DNA of 53,927 nt, taken from positions 1-53,927 of the forward strand of contig JAAXJB010000034.1 in NCBI GenBank assembly GCA_012270065.1, written 5' to 3'. The number at the start of each line of letters is the position of its first letter. The stretch's first letter is position 1. Source of the stretch: Rubripirellula sp. (GTDB lineage: Bacteria > Planctomycetota > Planctomycetia > Pirellulales > Pirellulaceae). The position numbers were made by a program, and so were the translations under genes. Below are positions 33,393 to 41,740 of the stretch, piece after piece. The notes below the pieces were generated by a model. That model was not told the origin of the DNA and did not search any database. It saw only the letters and a program-made list of their open reading frames with translations.

Positions 33393-34445
33393 ATGAATGA
33401 TCTCCCCCCTTCCCCTCCTGCGGAGCTTAGCTCCGATGATGTTCAGAGCATCCAGCGTCTGCAGCAGTGCCACGCCCGCCTGAAAGCTGAACTTGGTCGC
33501 GTCATTGTCGGTCAAACTGAGGTGATCGATCAACTGGCGACGGTATTGTTCGCCCGCGGACATGCACTCCTGATGGGAGTTCCCGGGCTGGCCAAAACTC
33601 TTCTGATCAGCAAACTTGCTGAAACCATGTCGCTGAACTTCAATCGAATCCAGTTCACGCCCGACCTGATGCCAATGGATATCACGGGCACAGACATTCT
33701 TCAGGACACTGCGGAAGGACGCCGTGAATTCCAGTTCATCCGTGGTCCGGTCTTTGCCAACATTGTTCTTGCCGACGAGATCAACCGCGCACCTCCCAAA
33801 ACACAGGCTGCGATGCTGGAGGCAATGCAGGAACGACGCGTGACAGTACTCGGCAAGCCATACGAACTGGAAGAACCATTTTTTGTTCTTGCCACCCAAA
33901 ATCCAGTTGAACAGGAGGGCACTTATCCGCTGCCCGAAGCGCAACTTGACCGTTTCATGTTCCTGATTGAGCTGACGTATCCCAGCGAAAGCGAAGAAAT
34001 CGAGATCGCTCGTACCACCACCGGGACTTCATTGCCGACTCTGGAACCGCTGATGCAGGCTGAGGAAATCACAGGTTTCCAGGATCTTACCCGCCGGATT
34101 CCCGTACCCGAACACATTTATCAATACGCCGTTCGCCTGGTACGGCAAACACGTCCCCAGGAAGGTACGGCACCGGAATGGCTCAAGCCGCTGGTGTCTT
34201 GGGGCGCAGGCCCACGCGCTATCCAATACCTGATCCTGGGCGGAAAAACACGAGCCGCTTTGCATGGACAGTACATGGTCCGGCTCGAAGACATACAAGC
34301 AGTCGCGGAACCCGTCCTGACGCATCGCATGATTACAACTTTCGCCGCACAAAGTGAAGGAATCGACGCAAGGAGGATTGTCCGAAGGCTGGTGGAAGAA
34401 ACCACGCCCGACGGAATTGCTCCCACTGCGACAGGATCGGCGTGA
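33393..34445 (+). CDS. MoxR-family AAA+ ATPase
   Basis: A 350-residue AAA+ protein. Walker A GVPGLAKT, Walker B NIVLADEINRAPPKTQAAMLEAM, sensor 1 LATQNPVEQEGTYPLPEAQLDRF, and the C-terminal lid are standard for MoxR. MoxR ATPases act as chaperone-like activators of VWA (MIDAS) partners. Here no VWA or DUF58 gene follows; the next gene, eight bases downstream, is an EF-hand/PD40 protein. ATG 33393 directly follows an in-frame TTG. Confidence 0.95.
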   Translation: MNDLPPSPPAELSSDDVQSIQRLQQCHARLKAELGRVIVGQTEVIDQLATVLFARGHALLMGVPGLAKTLLISKLAETMSLNFNRIQFTPDLMPMDITGTDILQDTAEGRREFQFIRGPVFANIVLADEINRAPPKTQAAMLEAMQERRVTVLGKPYELEEPFFVLATQNPVEQEGTYPLPEAQLDRFMFLIELTYPSESEEIEIARTTTGTSLPTLEPLMQAEEITGFQDLTRRIPVPEHIYQYAVRLVRQTRPQEGTAPEWLKPLVSWGAGPRAIQYLILGGKTRAALHGQYMVRLEDIQAVAEPVLTHRMITTFAAQSEGIDARRIVRRLVEETTPDGIAPTATGSA

Positions 34446-34453
34446 GGTGAACG

Positions 34454-36403
34454 GTGAAAAGTGGTCTCCACGCGTCAAATGACTGCCCAGAACACCACGG
34501 TACCCCAGCAGTGCACGGTACCCCAGCAGTGCACGGTACCCCAGCAGTGACTGTTCGCTGCCTTGTGAGGGCTACCTTTCTGAGTTGGACCGCAATGGCG
34601 ATTGCCCTGGCGTATTCGTCGGAACTGTCTCCCCCTGCTTTGGCTCAATCACCTTCTTCTCCGCAGGATGCCAGTTCTCCGCAGGATGCCAGTTCTGCCA
34701 AGTCGTCACCGGCAGTTGCGGACTTCGATAAGTACGACAACGATGGCAATGGGTTGCTTTCACGCGATGAGTTCCGCGGTCTGAAAACCGATGCCAGCGG
34801 CCGACTGGCAACTTTCGCGACCATCGATACATCCGGTGATGGGGAATTGAGTCGTGAGGAATATGCATCCGCGCGTCAGGCAACTCTACCAACCGGCGAT
34901 CCGTTCATACGAATCCTGCAACGAGCGATCGAAGCGATGGATGAGTCGTATGACGGCTGGAAGTACCGCCCGGAAGAAACCGTCGACAGTACAATTTTCA
35001 CGATCAATTACAACGCTTCCATTTCTACTGATGGCCAGCGTCGACTCGATCGCGGACTCATTCTGCATGCCGACAGTGATGGCAATCGAAAAATAACGAG
35101 AGCGGAAGCCGTTCGTTTTCTCGAAACACAGTTGGGCATCCGGTGGATCACCGGTGATCTACTGCGCACCGAGGAAGGTGAAGTGGTCGACTTTGCCAAC
35201 TTCCTTCGTTGCGACATCAACAAGGATGATGTTCTTACCAAAAGCGAATTCGTCGACACCTGGTGGAATAGTGAAACAGAAGAACAGGATTTCGAGTCGT
35301 TTGATGTTGACGGGAATGGAGCGGTCAATCTTTCAGAATTCGCAAAAAAACCAGGTCCTTACCTGAGAAATCCCGCGAACATTTTCACCCGAGCCGATAC
35401 CAACCGGGATCAGAAACTGAGCCAGGCAGAACTGCGTGAAGCGATCCGCAGTCCACGTAAACATCTCGTCAGCTCCAATATTAAAGCGTTCGATGATGAT
35501 GGTGATGATCATCTTTCCTTATCTGAATTCCGGGTATCGATGCTTGCCAATTTCAACTACCCGTGGGAGATGCGTCCCAAAGATCTGGACCGGGACGGCT
35601 TGCTCTCTTACACGGAGTTCAAGTTCCACACGCGAGATCTCTTCCAACTGCAACGTCGCTACTACTTTCATCGACTTGACCGTGACGGCAATAAAAAACT
35701 TGATTCAACTGAATTTGATTTTGAGCCCTACAGACTTCACTCGTTGTACCGGATCTCGGTCAATGGCGAGCACTCGGAACAGATCTATCGAAACGAAGAA
35801 TTCCCTGTGGTGAGTTCACCTTCAATTTCTCCTGATGGAAATTGGGTCCTGTTTGATGCATCGCCTCCTGAGCGAAGCAACCTCACACAGATCATGCTCA
35901 TGAAAACGAATGGAGATGATGTGCGCGACGTTTGCAAAGGCCAGATGCCATCCTGGTCTGGTAGCGGCGGTCGGTTCGTTTGCTGTCGTTATGAGCAGGG
36001 TGCGAGCATCTGGATCATGAATCCCAATGGAACAGTCCATAAGCGGATTGACGATGGATGGGCGGCGCAATGGTCACCTGATGGGAAAACCATCGCCTAC
36101 ACGAATGACAACAGCGTACGACTTTATGATGTCGAATCAGGTTCAATCCGCACAGCACTGGCCAAGGCGGACCATCCTTATCAATACATTTACTGGAACA
36201 TGTGCTGGTCGCCCGACAGTCGTAAAATTGCATTCAAGGGAAAGACCGAAACACACGAGGAAATCGGTGTTCTTTCGATCACGGGCGTGTCCAAAATCCG
36301 GAAACTGTTCTCAACCAACGAATCCATGGGTGAAGATCTAGCCTGGTCGCCTGATGGCAAGCGTCTGTTATTCAACATGTATTCACCTCCGCATCGCCGC
36401 TAA
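34454..36403 (+). CDS. secreted nine-EF-hand protein with C-terminal PD40 repeats
   Basis: A 649-residue protein. GTG 34454 is well placed after GAGG (34444-34447), eight bases after moxR. Residues 16-32 are three HGTPAV repeats, then a signal peptide (SWTAMAIALAYSSELSPPALA) and two SPQDAS repeats. Nine 12-residue EF-hand loops follow from residue 95 to about 420 (DNDGNGLLSRDE, DTSGDGELSREE, DSDGNRKITRAE, DINKDDVLTKSE, DVDGNGAVNLSE, DTNRDQKLSQAE, DDDGDDHLSLSE, DLDRDGLLSYTE, DRDGNKKLDSTE). The end has TolB/PD40 blades (SPSISPDGNWVLF, AAQWSPDGKTIAYT, MCWSPDSRKIAFKG, LAWSPDGKRLLFN). The frame stops at TAA 36401 but the blade pattern continues beyond. GTG 34547 is an alternative start. Extracytoplasmic Ca2+ binding is inferred. 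Confidence 0.88.
   Translation: MKSGLHASNDCPEHHGTPAVHGTPAVHGTPAVTVRCLVRATFLSWTAMAIALAYSSELSPPALAQSPSSPQDASSPQDASSAKSSPAVADFDKYDNDGNGLLSRDEFRGLKTDASGRLATFATIDTSGDGELSREEYASARQATLPTGDPFIRILQRAIEAMDESYDGWKYRPEETVDSTIFTINYNASISTDGQRRLDRGLILHADSDGNRKITRAEAVRFLETQLGIRWITGDLLRTEEGEVVDFANFLRCDINKDDVLTKSEFVDTWWNSETEEQDFESFDVDGNGAVNLSEFAKKPGPYLRNPANIFTRADTNRDQKLSQAELREAIRSPRKHLVSSNIKAFDDDGDDHLSLSEFRVSMLANFNYPWEMRPKDLDRDGLLSYTEFKFHTRDLFQLQRRYYFHRLDRDGNKKLDSTEFDFEPYRLHSLYRISVNGEHSEQIYRNEEFPVVSSPSISPDGNWVLFDASPPERSNLTQIMLMKTNGDDVRDVCKGQMPSWSGSGGRFVCCRYEQGASIWIMNPNGTVHKRIDDGWAAQWSPDGKTIAYTNDNSVRLYDVESGSIRTALAKADHPYQYIYWNMCWSPDSRKIAFKGKTETHEEIGVLSITGVSKIRKLFSTNESMGEDLAWSPDGKRLLFNMYSPPHRR
34496..34549 (+). 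repeat. three perfect 18-bp tandem repeats
   Basis: CACGGTACCCCAGCAGTG at 34496-34513, 34514-34531 and 34532-34549. If GTG 34454 is the start, the repeat encodes HGTPAV three times; if GTG 34547 is the start, it is a 5' leader. A second in-frame 18-base tandem pair lies at 34658-34693 (SPQDAS). Confidence 0.9.
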
Positions 36404-36634
36404 ATGATTTTTCAACTGGACATCGCGACATATTCGAGTCCGCGACTGGTTCCCGAGATCAACACCGCCAGGCCATGGAAAAGCATCTGTTTTTCACCTG
36501 ATGGCAAGTGGATGATTCTCAGTTCATCAAACTGAGACAGCAGCCTGACATTCGCAGTCACGCGAATGGGGGAAGAACCTGATAGATCAGGCCGTGCACT
36601 CTCTTGCTTTCAGTCCTTCCCACAAGCCTGCTGA
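36404..36634 (+). pseudogene. probable decayed 3' extension of the EF-hand/PD40 gene
   Basis: Directly after TAA 36401, in the same frame, the sequence reads MIFQLDIATYSSPRLVPEIN, then FSPDGKWMILSSSN, a further PD40-type blade, up to TGA 36533. After that TGA the frame reads DSSLTFAVTRMGEEPDRSG to TGA 36632. A stop inside a repeat series suggests that the gene lost its last blades by nonsense mutation. No SD supports a separate small gene at ATG 36404. The remaining bases to 36933 hold no gene that could be supported. Confidence 0.55.
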
Positions 36635-36933
36635 CTGGGGGTACCAGAAAGCAAATCCAGCAACGCCCACGCGTAGGACACTGCTGGACCTGAACAGAAA
36701 AGATCCCTGCAACCGCTTCATCCACTCACACAACCTGGCGTTCCTCCGGCATGAGCCACAAAATCAGCGCTTCCAGTTAGTCTGGTCGTACTGTTTGTCC
36801 GTCTGTTCCGTCGAATGGTAGAAAAAAAACAGCAAGACAGCCCCTCAGAGGCATTCTTGTCAGATTCCTGGGTTGCACAGGCTACACTCGAAATAATACG
36901 GGTAACCGTCTGTCCACCCGGGTTCCATAAGCC

Positions 36934-38775
36934 ATGCCACCTGACCCGAAGTCCTCAAAAGTTGCCGACAAGTTTCTTGCAGTGGCTTGCGACCGCACAC
37001 TGCTCACTGCGGAAGATGCGCAGACGCTGGACAAGTTTGCCAAAACCAACTCGGTTGGCGCATCGTCAGCAGCTCTGCAAACAGGCATGCTTCTGCCCGT
37101 TCAGGTGGAGATGATTGATGCTCTGAGCAAGCCTGACGATCTCGCCCCTGGCTACGAAGTAAGTGATGTACTGGGGCATGGAGCCTTGGGCATTGTCTAT
37201 CGGGCCTACCAGCTACGTCTCAAACGTGATGTTGCAATCAAATCCATCATCGAATCAAGAGTGACCACACAAGATGTGATCAGCAGATTCGAACAGGAGG
37301 GCACCACGATTGGAAGATTGAAGCATCCGAATATCGTTCGGGCGTATGACTTCGGCTGCCACAACGATCGTCTTTACCTTGTGATGGAACTGGTTGAGGG
37401 GCAGGATCTTCGAAAACAGCTGGAGAGCGGACCACTCGATACACAAACCAGCCTGTGGATTCTTCGCCAGACAGCACTCGGCCTGGCGCACGCCAAGGCG
37501 CATGACATCATTCATCAGGACATCAAACCGGGAAACCTGATCCTCACTCAGGCACCAGCGGGCTTTGATCTTCCCAAGGGTGTGCCGCTTGTCAAAATTG
37601 CTGACTTTGGACTTGCCAAACTGAATGCCGCGGAAGACACAGAAGCAAAGACACCAAGCAGGACAATGGTTGGAACCCCCATGTACATTGCGCCTGAACA
37701 ACTGACGGGGAAACCGGTAGACCATCGTGCTGACATTTATGCGTTGGGTGCAACGCTATTCCAGATGTTATCCGGCAAACCTCCTTACGACGCAGAAAAA
37801 CTGTCTGATATTTTTGCGACCAAGGTGAAAGCCACACCACCGCAACTTGACCATCTGCCTGATGACGTGGGACCAGAACTTGTCGAACTGATCCTCGATT
37901 TGATGCAACATGACCCGGATGATCGACCGGCGGACTACGACGAATTGGTCAAGCGGATAGACAAACTGCTCAAAACCGGTTCGGGGATCTTTCTCAACCC
38001 CATATTCGCTCGCTCTCAGCCGAGCCCGAACAACCAGGAGCAACAGCCCCGCCTGTCAAGAGTGCGCACCTGGATCACCAGACATGCAAACGGCGTCCGG
38101 ATGGCATCTATCCTGCTGCTGGTCGCCACACTGAGTCTGCTCATTTTGAATCCTCCACGCATCCTGAGCGTATCAGCAACCCCCACCCTTTCACCGGATG
38201 GATGGGAAGAAGCGTTGTTTGATGGTCGGACTCTCAGTGGATTCCAAGCCCCCGACGGACTCTGGTTGGCCACCATTGATTCAGAAGGTGGATCGGTATT
38301 AACAGGTGAGGGTTCAATCTCTCGACCACTTCCCGTTCCGCCCATTCCCGATCAACAGACTGGCTTTGGTTTTGGATGCCGCGTGGGCATTGACCTGCTG
38401 TCCGCTGATCAATGTGAACTGCACTTCGGTTACTCCGGTCCTTCCCTTCAGGATTGTGCACGTTACATTGTGCGATACAATCGGAAGTCGGTGTCTCTTG
38501 GCAAATGTGATGGCCGCGAGGGGATCTATGTTCCCATCTCGCGGGAAATTCCAATTCCGGAAAATAAGAATAACGCACCAGCCTATGATCAAATCAGCAT
38601 TGAGCTTCACAATGCCCAGTGGTTTGTGTTCTTCAATGGTGAACTCCTTGGTGACGCGGCTGTTGCTGACGATGGCAAAAACCGGATTTTGGAATTCATG
38701 ACACGTGGCGGAAAAGTGAACTTTGAAGCCCCCAGCATTTATCGCCTGTCCAAGGCAACAGAGTCCTCGGGCTAG
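36934..38775 (+). CDS. membrane Ser/Thr protein kinase with C-terminal sensor-like domain
   Basis: A 613-residue Hanks-type kinase. An N-terminal helical segment (1-70), then the kinase domain: glycine loop GHGALG (81-86), Lys103 in AIK, catalytic loop HQDIKPGN with Asp196 and Asn201, DFG 224-226, and GTPMYIAPEQ in the P+1 loop. The usual HRD Arg is Gln195, a non-RD form. A single membrane helix (about 390-406) leads to an extracytoplasmic beta-rich domain (WEEALFDGRTLSGFQAPDG, about 425-605) resembling LamG/DUF1080-like domains. Such kinases are numerous in planctomycetes. ATG 36934; the SGNH gene follows by 47 bases. Confidence 0.92.
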   Translation: MPPDPKSSKVADKFLAVACDRTLLTAEDAQTLDKFAKTNSVGASSAALQTGMLLPVQVEMIDALSKPDDLAPGYEVSDVLGHGALGIVYRAYQLRLKRDVAIKSIIESRVTTQDVISRFEQEGTTIGRLKHPNIVRAYDFGCHNDRLYLVMELVEGQDLRKQLESGPLDTQTSLWILRQTALGLAHAKAHDIIHQDIKPGNLILTQAPAGFDLPKGVPLVKIADFGLAKLNAAEDTEAKTPSRTMVGTPMYIAPEQLTGKPVDHRADIYALGATLFQMLSGKPPYDAEKLSDIFATKVKATPPQLDHLPDDVGPELVELILDLMQHDPDDRPADYDELVKRIDKLLKTGSGIFLNPIFARSQPSPNNQEQQPRLSRVRTWITRHANGVRMASILLLVATLSLLILNPPRILSVSATPTLSPDGWEEALFDGRTLSGFQAPDGLWLATIDSEGGSVLTGEGSISRPLPVPPIPDQQTGFGFGCRVGIDLLSADQCELHFGYSGPSLQDCARYIVRYNRKSVSLGKCDGREGIYVPISREIPIPENKNNAPAYDQISIELHNAQWFVFFNGELLGDAAVADDGKNRILEFMTRGGKVNFEAPSIYRLSKATESSG

Positions 38776-38822
38776 CAGGCTGCGAAGGCAGCTTTCATCA
38801 CGCTTCCAGCATCCTTCTACGC

Positions 38823-40934
38823 ATGCCCACGAAAAAACCTACCGCTAAAACACAGCTGACTTGGAAAAAGAAAGCCGCATTTGCTTTCATCTGCACCTCC
38901 CTGTTCTTTGGCGGGGTGGAGTTCCTGCTGTTCTTGCTGGGGGTTTCAACGATCACAAGCAAAAGCGATCCCAGCGCCGGCTTTTCGAGACAGATTCCGC
39001 TGCTGGCGTCATCCACCAATGAATCAGGAGAGGTCGTACTCACCACGGCCAGCAACAAGGAAAGCTGGTTCAATGTCCAATCTTTCCTGAAGGAAAAGCC
39101 TGCCAACACCAAACGAGTGTTCTGCGTCGGCGGATCGACCACTTTTGGACGCCCCTTCGCAGATTCCACGTCCTATGTCCGTTGGTTACGGGAATTGCTA
39201 CCCGAGGTAGATCCAGCCAGCCAATGGGAAGTGATCAATGCCGGGGGTGTGAGTTATGCCAGTTACCGGGTAGCAGCTGTCATGCGTGAACTCGCACAGT
39301 ATGAACCTGACCTGTTCATTGTCTACTCGGCACAAAACGAGTTTCTGGAACGGCGCACTTATGCCCGCATGTTTGAAAACCAGTCGTGGATGAACGATCT
39401 TAGCGCGGCACTGCAGAGTACTCGAACGGGTTCCACCGTTCAGCGATTGACGCAAGCGCTGCAACGATCAAACAGCAGTTCAGAAGATAGCGAAACCAAA
39501 ACGCTTTCCAAATCATCTGCTCCGTATCCGGAAGAGGTCGATGAGATGCTGAATCATTCAGTCGGACCTCTGCATTACCACCGCAACGCTGAGTGGCGCA
39601 AGGAAGTGATCTTCGAGTATCAGTACAATCTCGAAGACATGATTTCCATCGCCAGAAATGCAGGCGCCGAAATCGTGTTCGTCTCCCCCGTGTCCAACCT
39701 CAGAGGCACCAGCCCTTTCAAGTCTCTCTTTGACGAAGGCACGGATGAAAAATCACTGACTGAAGTGCTACAGACTGCGAGAACCCACCTTCGAAGCGGT
39801 CAACTGGATGAAGCCCTTTCACTCGCACGCGAAGTTACTGAGGCTTCACCAAAATCCGCAGATGCCCAATATCTGTTGGGGCAGATTCTATTTGCACGGG
39901 CAGAATGGAACGAAGCAGAAGAGGCTTTTGCACGTGCGTTGGAAGAAGACATTTGTCCGCTGCGTGCCATCAAACCTCTGCGTAATGCATTACGATCTGT
40001 TTGTGAACGGGCTGACGTGACTCTGGTCGAAGCTGAAGATTTACTACGGCGGACAAGTATCGACCAGAAAGGTCACGCCTGTCTGGGTGATGATTACTTT
40101 CTCGATCACGTTCACCCAACACTTGAAGTCCATCGACTGCTGGGGAAGTGGATTGTCGATGAATTAGTCGCCAACTCGCTCATTGCTGGTCAAGCACCAT
40201 CCCAGGCAAGCATGGATTCAATCCAGGACAAAGTGAGTGCATCGATTGATGATCTGGAAACTTCGATCGCCTTTCGGAACCTGGCCAAGGTGAACCATTG
40301 GGCAGGCAAATTCGCAGAAGCAACTGTAGCCGCCCGGCGTTCGCTGTTCATTGCACCAGATGATCTGGAAAGCCGTTTTCTGCTGGCCGACAGTCTCAAT
40401 AATCTCGAGCAATATGAAGAGGCGCGATCTGAATACCAAATTCTATTTGATATCGAGGATTACGCTCGTGCACACCTTCCGTATGGTGAATTGCTACTGA
40501 ACTCAGGAATGGTCGAGCAGGCTGAACCATATTTGATAGCAGCACTTCTTACCGACAATGAAGAACACATGGCCCGGGCCTATTACGACTTGGGGCTTCT
40601 GTATTCTGCTACAGGCCAATATGAATTGGGGGTATCTACGCTTGAAAACGTGATTGAGGCATACCCGGATGACTCCGCCACCATCGTCTTGATGGCTTTT
40701 TGTCTCCGTAACGCAGAGCGTACTGCGGATGCTGCTGAATTGCTCGACAAATTTCTTCAGCAGGAGCCCAATCATGCACGGGGCAATTTCGAAGCAGCCG
40801 AGGCACACCTTGCACTCGGGAATCTCCAGAAAGCACAAAACCACATCAAAGTTGCGGTCGCTGCTGAACCTGACAACGCCGAATTCAAAGCAACCCTGAA
40901 CAGACTGGAACAAACGGCCCCAGCAGCACCCTGA
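38823..40934 (+). CDS. SGNH/GDSL hydrolase-like membrane protein interrupted and followed by TPRs
   Basis: A 703-residue protein with a signal anchor (FAFICTSLFFGGVEFLLFLLG, residues 20-40). SGNH blocks: Ser105 in GGSTTFGRP, Gly in INAGGVSYAS, Asn172 in SAQNEFLE, and Asp428-His429-Val-His431 in DHVHPT as the catalytic dyad. Between blocks III and V, about residues 310-385, is a TPR stretch (ARTHLRSGQLDEALSLAREV), and more TPRs follow from about 480 to the end (WAGKFAEATVAARRSLFIAPD, YSATGQYELGVSTLENVIEAYPD). It may be an esterase or acyltransferase acting on envelope polymers (inference). Follows the kinase on the same strand. Confidence 0.85.
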   Translation: MPTKKPTAKTQLTWKKKAAFAFICTSLFFGGVEFLLFLLGVSTITSKSDPSAGFSRQIPLLASSTNESGEVVLTTASNKESWFNVQSFLKEKPANTKRVFCVGGSTTFGRPFADSTSYVRWLRELLPEVDPASQWEVINAGGVSYASYRVAAVMRELAQYEPDLFIVYSAQNEFLERRTYARMFENQSWMNDLSAALQSTRTGSTVQRLTQALQRSNSSSEDSETKTLSKSSAPYPEEVDEMLNHSVGPLHYHRNAEWRKEVIFEYQYNLEDMISIARNAGAEIVFVSPVSNLRGTSPFKSLFDEGTDEKSLTEVLQTARTHLRSGQLDEALSLAREVTEASPKSADAQYLLGQILFARAEWNEAEEAFARALEEDICPLRAIKPLRNALRSVCERADVTLVEAEDLLRRTSIDQKGHACLGDDYFLDHVHPTLEVHRLLGKWIVDELVANSLIAGQAPSQASMDSIQDKVSASIDDLETSIAFRNLAKVNHWAGKFAEATVAARRSLFIAPDDLESRFLLADSLNNLEQYEEARSEYQILFDIEDYARAHLPYGELLLNSGMVEQAEPYLIAALLTDNEEHMARAYYDLGLLYSATGQYELGVSTLENVIEAYPDDSATIVLMAFCLRNAERTADAAELLDKFLQQEPNHARGNFEAAEAHLALGNLQKAQNHIKVAVAAEPDNAEFKATLNRLEQTAPAAP

Positions 40935-40976
40935 TGCCAAAGCTCAGCTGCCAAAGCTCAGCTGCCAAAGCTCAGC
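40935..40976 (+). repeat. three perfect 14-bp tandem repeats
   Basis: TGCCAAAGCTCAGC three times in tandem, starting immediately after the stop codon of the SGNH-TPR gene. The remaining 310 bases to rpmA hold the rpmA promoter. Confidence 0.9.
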
Positions 40977-41207
40977 CCGGTCCTGACCAACTGGCGGCCC
41001 TGAAAACCAGCCATTCCAACCCTGCCATTTCTAAACTCGAAAAACGCTTGATTTCGGGAATCGTCCGGATGATCTCACTCATTCAACCGGTTAGGAACGA
41101 GCCGAACTTCCTCCGATCAGTACGGCTCGGAGCGTTACTGAGCAGAAAATCAGGTAATTTCAGTCGAAAATGTAAGATTCGCGTCCGAAACGAGTGCGTT
41201 TTGCCTC

Positions 41208-41236
41208 TTGAGAAATTGGCGGTTTCCGTCTAAATT
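41208..41236 (+). promoter_or_regulatory. sigma-70-type promoter of rpmA
   Basis: TTGAGA (41208-41213), 17-base spacer, TAAATT (41231-41236); five and four matches to the consensus hexamers. The start of transcription would be near 41243, giving a leader of about 44 bases before rpmA. Confidence 0.55.
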
Positions 41237-41286
41237 GCTGCGAAATCATGCAATTCGCAGGAAATCTCTGATATCGGGTAATAGAA

Positions 41287-41532
41287 ATGGCACATAAGAA
41301 GGGGCAGGGTTCGAGCCGAAACGGACGTGACTCCAATGCCCAACGCCGTGGCGTCAAGAAGTTTGGTGGCGAAGCCGTACGGGCAGGAAATATCCTCATT
41401 CGTCAGGTTGGCACCAAGTACCATGCAGGAACGGGTGTGGGTCAGGGTAATGACTACACGCTTTACGCTCTGGTCGATGGCAAAGTCATGTTTGACCGCA
41501 AGGGTCGCCGCGTGAACATTGTTTCCGCCTAG
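41287..41532 (+). CDS. rpmA: 50S ribosomal protein L27
   Basis: An 81-residue L27 with the canonical start [28 protein letters not shown] and the core [21 protein letters not shown], ending [10 protein letters not shown]. Its N-terminal tail reaches the peptidyl transferase centre. No N-terminal cleavable extension, unlike some Firmicutes. The usual partner rplU (L21) is not upstream; rpmA has its own promoter and terminator and is a single-gene unit here. Confidence 0.98.
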   Translation: MAHKKGQGSSRNGRDSNAQRRGVKKFGGEAVRAGNILIRQVGTKYHAGTGVGQGNDYTLYALVDGKVMFDRKGRRVNIVSA

Positions 41533-41559
41533 GCTTCGATGATCATCCAGTCGAAAGAG

Positions 41560-41586
41560 TGCCCGCTGTCACAGCGGGCATTTTTT
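41560..41586 (+). terminator. rho-independent terminator of rpmA
   Basis: Stem GCCCGCTG / CAGCGGGC with loop TCA (41561-41579), extended by a flanking T-A pair and followed by TTTTTT at 41581-41586. It lies 28 bases after the rpmA stop. Confidence 0.95.
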
Positions 41587-41740
41587 ATGCACCGACGCTT
41601 GCCGCACTCTCTCATAGCCACCCAAAGTTGCCGACTTGGATTCGATGGTATCGACAACTTCCAAAGCCATCACAGTGGCGACTATCAAACCAGTGAGGTA
41701 CACCGGGGCCTTGTCCATAAACGCCAGAACAACAGGTTGA

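Noticed and set aside
36594-36821. Frame starting VHSLAFSPS, similar to a WD40 blade start
   Set aside because: One short match only; the rest is not repeat-like. It may be part of the decayed 3' region but cannot be supported as a gene.
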